Below, piece by piece: positions 25,401-37,400 of a stretch of DNA of 64,000 nucleotides. Made by a program: the position numbers and the translations under genes. The notes below the pieces were generated by a model. That model saw only the letters and a program-made list of their open reading frames with translations, had not been told where the DNA came from and searched no databases. This DNA is from Aphrophora alni. Taxonomy: Eukaryota; Arthropoda; Insecta; Hemiptera; Aphrophoridae. Where the stretch lies: positions 12,925,138 to 12,989,137 of the forward strand of contig OY740771.1 of NCBI GenBank assembly GCA_963513935.1, written 5' to 3'. How positions within the stretch are numbered: the stretch's first letter is position 1; each line of letters starts with the position of its first letter.

Positions 25401-28400
25401 AATGAAAACACCATAATAGCAACAGGTGGCAAGGAAAATGATTTAAAGCTATGGGATTTAACGACTAAAAAACAAACTTTTACTGCAAAAAATGTAATTA
25501 AGCTTATTTAAAAAATCAGTTAAAATATATTTATTTGCATGACTATGTTTACATGAGTTTCAGAATGGTTGGGAAAATCGATTCAATAACACGTAATAAT
25601 ATTTGTTAGCTATAAATGTGTCAGATTTGTAATAATTCTTTTAATTGGAAGTTTACTTGATTTGATTTTTCTAATATAATTTTCTTTCAGATTTTTCAAT
25701 GTAGAGGTTTTTGTGTTGAGCTAGTGTGGCCCCACTCTATCGACTGATTTTTTTGTCTGTATGTTGACATAAAAATCCGTCTCATGATTTGTTACAATAT
25801 TACTGAGGAAATCACTTTCTGTATTGTACTGCAAAAGAAAATTTTGCTCCGCACCCATGCACTTGGTTTTGTGGTGTTGCCAAATTCAAATATTATCCCT
25901 CAGTTTGACCTAAGGAGTTTAATTCTCAATTTAAATCATGTTAAAGTTTAGGGTGTTAAAATATATTAGAAATTTTATTAATATAATTTGTTATGTAAAT
26001 GTGCCAATAGGTTAGATTTCTAAGAAAACCAGTTATAAATTATTTATATTTATTGTCAGATTTTTGAGTACTTCTGTTAATATAGTTTAAATTAAATTAA
26101 ATAGTTTCAAAACCTCAAAAAAATAAATTTTTTGTAGGTTAGACCTGACGAGTTGCAGCTAAGGGTTCCTGTATGGGTTTCTGACTTAGCATTTGTTCCA
26201 AATAGTAAAAAAGTTGCTGTTTCTACACGGTTTGGCCATGTAAGTACATATTTAAAATAATAATTTGCAATTTGAATCTGTAGATTAAGATAGAGTAAAA
26301 AGTTTTTGATCATTACTTTTACGATAGTTAAGATGAAAAGGAGAGGTGTAATTCAAGTGACAGAAAGATTGACGAAATAATATTTATAATGGAAGTTGTT
26401 AATTAATGACTAAGGCTTGTAGTTTCATTTGAAGTTTAAAGTAAGTTTAGTTTTAATTCGGATTAAATTTAATCTTTAGTTTACGCCTTGCCTCATATTT
26501 TCAGATTGAATTTAGAGGAACATTAGTTTAATCTCTTTTTTAAATACTGAGGTAAATCTGTTGGCATTCCTATATTAATTATTTTAGTTCAGTTCTTTAA
26601 ATTTTACTTATTAACCCTCCAACAATCGGTCGGTTCACCCTTTAGTGCAGGCTGTTTTTCTAATACATGACAAGCGGTTAGTTATAAAATGTATACAAAA
26701 CTAATGAGATATGGTGGGTATATCATTTTGAATTAAAGGATTAAAACTGAATGCCAATGTCGCTGTATGTGTATATCTGTGTGTGTGAGACTGTATAATC
26801 AGTGGTGATAAATTTGTGTTTCATAGGTGAATAACTTATTTTAGACGGTGTTGTTCCAGAGGCAAATGGTTTACGAACTATTCATATATTACTCTTTCTT
26901 TGCTTCTCAGCAATTCAGTGAAACACCCTTCCAGCCATTTAGTCATTACCATAATTATGTTGATATAATAATGTATCTAAATCCAGTACTAATTTTATAA
27001 TAACACAAACTAATTAATACAACATCCAATGAGCCTTGTGTTTAATAGCAATACGAAAAAGTAATCCACAAACCACAAATAAAACACTAACACAATTAAT
27101 GTAATAATGTTTAATGAACCTTTCTGTAACATAGCTACTATCCTCAGATTTTAGCCAATACTAAACTAAATGTGACAATGAGATGACTTATAAATCTGTG
27201 ACCTGTATAATCTGGGACAATTGTTAGGTATTCCCAAAAGGTATTCCAATGTTGGAGAAGTTTGGAATTTATAAGATTGAAATAACTCCTGTGAAAAGTT
27301 TTATCTTGGTCAAATTAGGAGAAAAGTTAACAAGATTTAAAGAGTATTTGTTGCATATTAAATTTGACAACCCTGAAAAATTTAGCATTGCTAAGTATGT
27401 TCTTTCTAAATTTTATTATGTAGGAATGAATAATGTTAGTTTGATTAAAAAAATTAAGAACAACAAATGGTTGGAAAGCTTCAAAAGTATTTTCATTGTT
27501 AAAGCTGAAAATGAATTGTTGTTGAATTCTGATAAGGGGCCAATTCCGAATTCTTCGTTATTTTCTTTGTTAAACCAAGTTAAGCATATATTAAGCCTAT
27601 TATAACTTTTTAGTTTTGACTTGTATTTCCTTAATATAGAGGTACCTAGTTGATTTCCCTTTTTGTTTTAATATTAGTTATATTAGAGAACTTTGACTTG
27701 TATTTTCTCATAAAAATATATGTTTGTTCCTTTGCTTATATTAGAGTAGTCGGATTGAGTGGCATGTTGCCTCTCTTTCTTGGTAGGCGGGGAAATCGCT
27801 CTCACCAATGTGGACGGGGGAAAGAGCACTACATATGCTTTTTCCTTTATAAGTCGTTTCACTGTCATCTTTATTGTTTATTGTCACTGTATTGGTTTTA
27901 TATTCCTCTGAGGATGGTAGCTATGTTACTAAAAATATACATAAGGGTTTATTAAATTTGGTAATGTTATTTGTGGTTTGGGAATTACTTCTTTCATAGA
28001 AACTAAATAATAACTAATCACAAATATTGATATACATAACTATAATACCCAGACATCAAAGTGATATACGGGTTAGGCAATACAGATTTAATAAGACTAG
28101 AAAATTGCGTTCTTAGGCTGGTGTTATATTTATTAACAAACTCCCAATAAATATTGAAGACCATAAAGCATTTAAGAGGAATCTTCAACATCTTTTGGTG
28201 TACATTTCCTTTATTCAGTTGGGGGATTATTCAGTATGTGGTGAATTCCGATGTGTTGTCTGTGTTGTATGTGTCTTTTGACCAGTTGTTCAAATTCTGC
28301 GATAATTTTGCCTTTTTTATCTAATGCAACTATAATTTTTAATAAATATCAGTTCTTACCTCTCACTTACCTGTAGATATACTCTGGGGCTACTTTAGGG

Positions 28401-31400
28401 GATATCAGAAGAACAGGAGTTCTCAATGTTTTAAAAGCTCATTTCTTATAATTTATTAAAAAGCAAAATTTCTTTTTAACCTAAATCTAAACCTATGATT
28501 AACTACAATGCATTAATAAGAATCATTGTTCATTTTTGAAATTGACTTCATCATTGTATATAAAAAGAAGAAAACTAATTATCTGTTTATACTGTTGAGA
28601 TATTAAATAACTTAACTTAATTTAAATAGCCATGTGATATTTTATATCTTTCCTTATGGAGTTGCCAATAATTCATAATTTTTTTATATTTCACTTCTCA
28701 TTTTTTTACACAACTCTTATAAAACACTTTAACATTATATCCAAATAAATTTCTGTCCATTTTACTTATCAAATGTTGAGTCTAACTTTGACTGTAGGAC
28801 ATATATGTCCATCTCTTACAGGAAACTTCTTCCGATTGACTAACTAGTAACACGCTCTTCATCCCACCTGCTCCTTACATTTTTCTCAGAATTGTCCTGT
28901 TAATTACTATATTTGAAACATTGTATGATCATTCCTATTTCCTTATTTGGACATCGCATGATTGGCAACACACCTCCTTCCTTCAAGAATGTTCTTTCTT
29001 TCTTTACGATGCACTAAATTGTTTATTTAAATTCACTTTCCATTTATTACTTCTTAATTATAGTATATTTTAATTTACATATAATATTTTTTATTATTAA
29101 ATTTGAACTAAATTATTATTTATTGGTTGGAAGATAGAACAAAGCAGCTTATAACCATGCTTACAACAATTTATGTTTTTTTTTAATGTAATTGTTATTG
29201 TATATGTTATTTGTAATTGTATTTTTGTGTGTTGTTTATGTCTTGTATTTAATTGTATGAATTGTTTCGTAAATGGACCCTTGCTATTAAAAATTAAAAT
29301 AATAATAAGTAAATCTGTAGGAAATGATACAATACTATACATAAACCATAATGTGGATGTCATAACTTCATATCTGTTTCTCCACCTCCTTTGGAAAAAC
29401 CGTTCCAATCACTCAAAGACAAAGTTATATCAGATTGAATGTAAGAAAGGGTTTTTAGAAGCATGTTTAAGTAACAGCCCAATATCACCAACTGATTTGG
29501 TTACTTTGCACAAAAACCAAGTCAACATTTGTCGTCAAGTGTTTTTAAAATCACTAAAAGCACGCTAATGTATTTAGGGTTAGAAACAGCCGATTCAACA
29601 AAACTAAATAATTATAATTCTGTATTTTTTTTTTAGTTTCAAGCAAGCAAGACAAACAGAGTATTTTATTAACTTAATACATGTTCTTCGCTACTGCATG
29701 TTATTTTAAATTTGGTTTCCAATTATTACCGTTTACTGAAAATCATTTTTGCATAGAATTAAGAATGTAAAATTATTTTTGGTGGAATGTGTATTTAATA
29801 TGTTATTTAAGTAAGATTATTATACCTAAGTAGTTGGATATCTAGTTTTCGAGAAGATAAAAACTAGTTAATGGAAGCCATCATGGTACTTAGTAAGTAC
29901 CCAGCCCCATCATACAGTGTATTAAAAAGCTGATCCTCTAAATGTAATGTCCAAATTTGGTTTCTTGGGAGTTGTAGGAAATGTTAAATTCTATTTATAG
30001 ATCAAGGCACCTTACCCAATAGGGTAAGTTTTGTTTAAAATAGTTGTTACACTAGTTTTCTGAACTTTGTAATTGTGTTTATCACTACTTTCTTGATATC
30101 GGTTAGGCCTCATAGATTTGTATGTATTAAAAAGTCTCCATTCACTTCACTAATGGCAGTGTCTTGACCTTGCGGGCCTTTAAAACTATACATATATGAA
30201 GAAACCTCGGCTTGCTCCAATAGTGTTGGTGACGCCCCAACCGGATCTCGTAACTTTAATGAATATCACTTTTTTTTGAGAACTCAGGGTTTGAAATTTT
30301 TTTAACAATAACTTTGCTATTTGCCATCTTCTTAGATGTAGGATTGGTACCAATACATGCAGAATTGAAATCTGCACGTTTTAATCTATTTTTTTTTTAG
30401 TTGTAAGTTAAATAACACATTCAAATGAATAAAAACGGTGTTTAAAATGGCTGATATTTTGACATTTTCAATTAGATTTTCTGAATTTTAATTTTAATTT
30501 GAATACGCTATAGTCACATACACCAAATTTCGTTTTCCTATCATAATTTTTGTGACTGCTATCATGCTTACATGCAAACAATTTACGATGACGGAATGGA
30601 GAGGATGTTGAAAATCATTTCGATTTTCGGAGGCCATGAAACATGAAGAAAAGTAAAAAACAGAGGTCTAAATTTTTGACGATTACCTAAAACTTTTGCA
30701 GTGAACATCTAGAAGTTAAAACAAAAGTTGCCATCCTATCACACATAAAAAGTAATTTTCAAAAAATCTTTTTTCCTGCTAACAATTTAAATTCAAATGA
30801 TTCCGATTTCTTAATTTATGAAAATAAATTAAATAACATGTTTATTGGAAGATATTATCCCAAAAACTTTATTTAAAACTAATAATTTTAGACCCTGAAA
30901 ATGACCGTAAAACAATAATATAAAAAATGATTCTAAATGATAACTAAGTACTATCCTGGGCTTCAAAATATTAATAACGTTCTTAAAAACTGTCTGCAAC
31001 GGACGTCACCTAAATCTTAAAACTAAAAATTTATTTTCTAGAGTCCTAAAACTATTATCTACAAAACACCTAAAAATCTAAAAAAAATATTCTTGTTAAG
31101 CGTAAACTTTGAAAAGGTGACAACGCTAATTAAATCCAATATTTTGGATATGAACCATGTAAATAAACCTTGTGGAACCTAAAAAATTCTCATTTTAAAA
31201 GTAACACAACTAAAAGTTACCACATACCTAACAACATATAATAAGTTAGTTGAATAGTGTAATTTACCAACTTACATGTCAAAATTCTCCTAAAATCTAT
31301 ATTGGCCTAATATCAAATTCATTAAGAACAACCATAATTGGACACCGTTTTGACGTTGGTCATTAAAATGAAAGAAAGACCCATTTCGGCACATACATTA

Positions 31401-34400
31401 GGTTTGTAAAATTGTTATAACTTAAAGGGTGTACATTATCTCCAGACACAAATAAATTAAAATTGCGACAAATAAACCCAACTCACCAATTAATACTTTA
31501 ATAAAACATTTCAGATGCCCTGAATATTTGATAAAACATTCTAAATTTATAATCATAATGAATAGTGCATGTAACAGCTGTTTACATTTTAACAGCTAAC
31601 TAAATTGATTGTCATTTTTCATAATATTCTTTTCCTCTAGTACTTTTGAAAATGGTTGAAATATACCAAAATATAAAGTCTTTTCATTTCTATTTTATTT
31701 AATTTATTATTTTTTATACAAATAAGTCAAATACTGTTTAAAAATATTTGAATTGTTTATATTTAAAAACTTGTTACACAATCTATATTTTGTACAGGTG
31801 CGTCTTTATGATCCAACAACTCCTACAAGACGTCCAGTGGTACAGGTCACCATTCCAGATCAAGCGCTGACATGTATTGCAATTACACCCAGAGAACAGT
31901 AAGAGTTAATTTTTTTTTAAAGAAAGAATAGAAGTTAAATACAAGAGAAGCAAATTTAAGACCTTATTTAAACATATGGTTAATTTTACTTTTTCATTAC
32001 AACTATCAAATTGACATTTTTGGTAACAAGAAGTTTGGGTTTATTTTTATTAGTTTTTAGGAATGGGTGAGTGATAATGTCCGTGCAATGTTTTTGTAAC
32101 ATTTATTAAATTTTGTCTTTATCGTTTTAAAATAATTTCAAATAGTTTCTGTGAAAATTAACATTTTGTCATTATAGTTATTAATTCAAGGTTAATTGAA
32201 CTTCAAGAGTATCGAATTATAAGTAAGAAAGTTGAATATGATTAGATTTTGTAGGGATAGGATACATAGGCTTACCTTTGTATTACCTAGTAGTACACAA
32301 ATAGAAAAACACAGAATAAAACATCAAGTTCTGAAATATTTCTTAACCTGTTCACTGCAGCGGGCTTGGTCCCAAGCCCTAGACATAAGATGCTGAACGG
32401 GCAGGGCCTGAGCTCAGTCCCCTATTTATTTGTATTATTATTTTGAAGATAGATTTAAATAAATAAATTAGATTTAGATTCAATAAATTTAAGGATTTAA
32501 ATAAATATTTTGGCAAAAAAGAATAATCAGCAACTGGTGCGATATTAAGTATTTACAATATTTGTGTGTGTATCAATTCTCCTCTAAAGATTGGTTTTCA
32601 TACTAATATAATTTGATTGATTAACTACAATGTAATGGAAATGTTTGATTGTGTTTCCTAGGATTGATCAGCGAAAAGTCAGAAAATTTCAAAAGATCAT
32701 ATCACTAGCCGACCTGTTTCATTCTTTGCTTGTTAATTATAAATTAAACAAATTATTTATCTTTTTTATTTGTATTTTGGCCTCGTCATCTGTAATACCT
32801 GATCCAAGTTTGTATCATTTGATAGTGTATATTGTCCATTTGAATCTAATTTAAAATCGATCTGAAATTACCCTCTCCGGTTTGAACTTTAAAGTCACTC
32901 CACCATTTCTACACCTAGAAAACAATATTTCAGTTTAGATAAAACAGAAAATTAATTAAGTTCTCATATGTTTCAGTCATGTACTGGTAGGCAGTGGAAC
33001 TGGACATATGTTTTTAGTTGATCTGCGAGCTAAAGGAATTTTATTGAACCATTTTAAAGGATTTGTAGGTGGTATTAGACAAATAGCATGTTCAGAGTCT
33101 GAGCCCTACATTGTCTCTGTTGCTTTAGACAGACATCTTAGGATACATAATCTTAATACTAAAGAGCTGATGTACAAGGTATGTATTGTTTATAACTTTA
33201 TTTTAATATACAATTTGTTTTTGTTGAATGTATTAGTAACTATTATATTATGAAGCATATTATAATTATAGATAGTAAATATTTAAAAATAAAATTTTGG
33301 CATTTGTCAAATCGGCAGATAGTTAGCTTGCTGCAATTTAGACTTGTGAGTAGTCAAAGATGGTTGCTAGAGTAGGGTTTTTGGTGGGCTATCCTACTCT
33401 TTCATCCTCATAAGTACATGTCAATCGGCAGATATTTAGCTTGCTGCAATTCAGACTTGTGAGTAGTCAAAGATGGTTGCTAGAGTAGGGTTTTTGGTGG
33501 ACTATCCAACTCTTCCATCCTCATAAGTACATGTCAATCGACAGATATTTAGCTTGCTGCAATTCAGACTTGTGAATAGTCAAAGATGGTTGCTAGAGTA
33601 GGGTTTTTGGTGGGCTATCCAACTCTTCCATCCTCATAAGTACATGTCAATCGACAGATATTTAGCTTGCTGCAATTCAGACTTGTGAGTAGTCAAAGAT
33701 GGTTGCTAGAGTAGGCTTTTTGGTGGGATATCCTACTCTTCCATCCTCATAAGTACATGTCAATCGGCAGATATTTAGCTTGCTGCAATTCAGACTTGTG
33801 AGTAGTCAAAGATGGTTGCTAGAGTAGGGTTTTTCGTGGGCTATCCTACTCTTCCATCCTCATAAGTACATGTCAATCGACAGATATAAAGCTTGCTGCA
33901 ATTCAGACTTGTGAGTAGTCAAAGATGGTTGCTAGAGTAGGGTTTTTGGTGGGCTATCCTACTCTTCCGTCCTCATAAGTACATGTCAATCGGCAGATAT
34001 TTAGCTTGCTGCAATTCAGACTTGTGAGTAGTCAAAGAAAGTTGCTAGAGTAGGGTTTTTGGTGGGCTATCCTACTCTTCCGTCCTCATAAGTACATGTC
34101 AATCGGCAGATATTTAGCTTGCTGCAATTTAGACTTGTGAGTAGTCAAAGATGGTTGCTAGTGTAGGGTTTTTGGTAGGCTATCCTACTCTTCCATCCTC
34201 ATAAGTACATGTCAATCGGCAGATAGTTAGCTTGCTGCAATTTAGACTTGTGAGTAGTCAAAGATGGTTGCTAGTGTAGGGTTTTTGGTGGGCTATCTTA
34301 CTCTTCCATCCTCATAAGTACATGTCAATCGGCAGATATTTAGCTTGCTGCAATTTAGACTTGTAAGTAGTCAAAGATGGTTGCTAGTGTAGGGTTTTTG

Positions 34401-37400
34401 GTGGGCTATCTTACTCTTCCATCCTCATAAGTACATGTCAATCGGCAGATATTTAGCTTGCTGCAATTCAGACTTGTGAATAGTCAAAGATGGTTGCTAG
34501 AGTAGGGTTTTTGGTGGGCTCTCCTACTCCTCCGTCCTCATAAGTACATGTCACTTGACAGATATTTAGTTTGCTGCAATTCAGACTTGTGAATAGTCAA
34601 AGATGGTTGCTAGTGTAGGGTTTTTGGTGGGCTAGCCTACTCTTCCACCCTTATTAGTACATGTCAATTGGTACATGTTTAGCTTTCTGAAATTCAGACT
34701 TGTGAATGGTCAAAGATGGTTGCTACAGTAGGGTTTTTGGTGGGCTATCCTATTCCTGCATCCTCATTAGTACATGGATATATAGTAAGTCTTAAATGAT
34801 AAGAATAACTTAATTAAACACAATTTACAAAATGAAATGTAGTGTAAGAGCTTGTTCACACTACACTGAATCACAGTCTTTTCCCCGAATTAGTTTTTAA
34901 ACTGTCTTCTGCGGTATTGCATATTATATAGTATTTTATATGGCCAGTTTAGACGATAATTGTAACCTTTTTGCTTCCTTCGGTCACATACTCTTGATTT
35001 TAAGAGATTAATTATTTTACTCTACTATTATACATCCATACTCAAATTATAAATACAATGATAGTTATAAAAATTATAGTTAATTTCAGAGCGTGAATAC
35101 TACTTAAAACACAATCGTGATATCTGAAATACATACATTTAATATCAATGTTAGAACAACAGAAAAATACTCAATCTTAACAATATTAATCCAAACTGAA
35201 ACACATATATTCATAAAATAAAACCAAATCAAAATGTTCACCAAATAGTCTTAACATTTAAATAATCCAAATCAATGTTCATAAAGTTAAGTATTTCATG
35301 GATATGGTTTATTATAACTTAGCGTGTGGTAAACCAAATACACATTCCCTGAATTTTTCACTTTTAATACATTTTAATGCTCCGACTTTGAGGTTATTTT
35401 AAGTAGAATAACTTTGTATAGGTTAGTGCACTTTCATATTCTCATAGAATAATAACTTAACTTAGACAGATCACATCTAAGAAGTGTCTTTTGCCCTGTC
35501 TTTCTTCAAGGCTTGTATATTATTTTCTATCATTGATGATGTCATTTGGATATGTAATGAACTGGAAGCTTTTTTCCTTACTTGACAGAAACAATATGAA
35601 GGATTTGGTCTGGACAGCATTGCCAGATCTTTTTTCTATGGTCTGAAAACGATAAGCACAAATATGTAAAACATTATATAATGGAGTCGATCTTATTCAG
35701 TAAATAAAATCTAAATGGTCGCCAGTCATCATAGCAGCTATGTTAGAAATTTCTTTTTTACTGGCATGCTCAGCTTTAAACTCTAACCAATCTGTTTTGT
35801 TAACAGCATGTAATACAGAACTTTTGATCGGCGTAGTTGTAGAACTTACCTTCAATATGGGGTAAAATATTGGATTCATAAAAAGATAATTTAAAAGAAT
35901 TGACATAGATGTCTGGACGTATCCAATATCTTCTGTTAATTATTTTTTATCTTTTTTGACAAAGACGATACCTTTCTTTTGATGTTTTTATGTTCACCTT
36001 GCAAGGAAGTTACTTGATAAATGAACACGATGAAGCAGAGAGAAGTTTGGATGAAAAAACTGAACCTTGTGAACATTGCAATCAGTAAAAGTATGTACAT
36101 GGTAAAAACTGAAATGTGTGAACTAAGTGTAATTATCCTGCTGTACTACGGTTCGACTTAATGGGTATTCGTAGCTACAGTAGAACCTCTGTTAACCGGC
36201 CTCGGATTAACCGGTCTTTGGATTAACCGGCCTATATCGTAGTGTACTGGTTGGATGAGAGTTTCCGAAAATAAATTGTAATTGAAACACCAAAGCGGCG
36301 GCGATATCAAACGACTTTGTCGATAGCGGTATCCCATTGTCGGCGGCGTAAAAACACCGCGGCACCAAAGCGGCGGCGATATCAAACGACTTTGTCGATA
36401 GCGGTATCCCATTGTCGGCGGCGTAAAAACACCGCGGCACCAAAGCGGCGGCGATATCAAACGACTTTGTCGATAAGGGTATCCCATTGTCGGCGTCATA
36501 AAAACACCGCGGCATCAAAGCAGCAGCGTGTCAAAAGATTTTGTCGATAGCGGTATCCTATTGTCAGCGGCATAAAAACACCGCGGCATTGGCACCCGTC
36601 GGTATAGCAGACATACACCCACAAAAACGTTTCATGGGCCGCTTTTTTTCCACGAATCATTTTAGTATACATTATGGAAAATATAACATTTCTTTTCAGT
36701 TTTTGGAAGCGTGTGTTGGTTTCGTTTGATAAGCGGTTAAATGTGTCAAAAGACTTGACAGAGGGGAATCTGTAAAAAAGCTTTCTAGTGTTTGTGTTTA
36801 ATTTTTTTATGTTTGATGTATAATATACATAACATAATATATACGATACGTTTATGTACAATAAAATGAGTTGAAATAACATCTTAATTGCATAATTCTT
36901 AGTACTACCTGATTAAATAAGCTTTCTTTGAACGAAAACCGATGTTTCACGGGAACTTCGGATTAACCTGCCAAACGGGCAACCGGTATGGGTGTCAGTC
37001 CTGACTAGAATGGTTAAGAGGGGTTCTACTGTAATTGTTTTGTTAAAGAACAAAAAACCAACTATTGAGAAATGTTCAAAATGATAAAGATACTTCCTAT
37101 ATTTTGTATGTTCATTTTAAAATTTACAGTTCAAAAATTCTAACCAAACCAAACTTATTTACGTTTGGTCCAAATTTTTCAATTTGTGAAAGTATGTTTT
37201 TAAAACCAAATAAATTTATTTATTTTGATCTGTAATTCAAATTCAGAAGATCATAAATAAAAATTATAATACGATACTATTGACAAACAATGTTGAGTAG
37301 CTGAATACTTACTTCTTTCATTCTTGAACATTTTTTTCTTTTCTTTTTTTTTGTATTATGCTTTCTCACTTTAAAAGTAGGTTAAAACAGTTCCTGAAAG

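Noticed and set aside
29173..29568. 131-codon plus-strand frame and the 103-codon frame opposite
   Set aside because: Low-complexity hydrophobic start from a T-rich tract; possibly part of a LINE 3' end but not a gene.
33300..34790. CRISPR-like appearance of regularly spaced repeats
   Set aside because: Units are contiguous 113-bp tandem copies without unique spacers, in an intron of an animal gene. The same reasoning excludes the 146-bp and 202-bp arrays.
35697..35906. Minus-strand frame with HAVNKTDWLEFKAEHASKK
   Set aside because: Slight resemblance to a LINE linker region, but too short and isolated to call.
36158..36882. Repeat-protein frames on both strands (RRRKNTAAPKRRR and others)
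   Set aside because: Artefact of the 75-bp minisatellite, whose length is divisible by three, inside a non-coding MITE; the same holds at 63,609-63,991.
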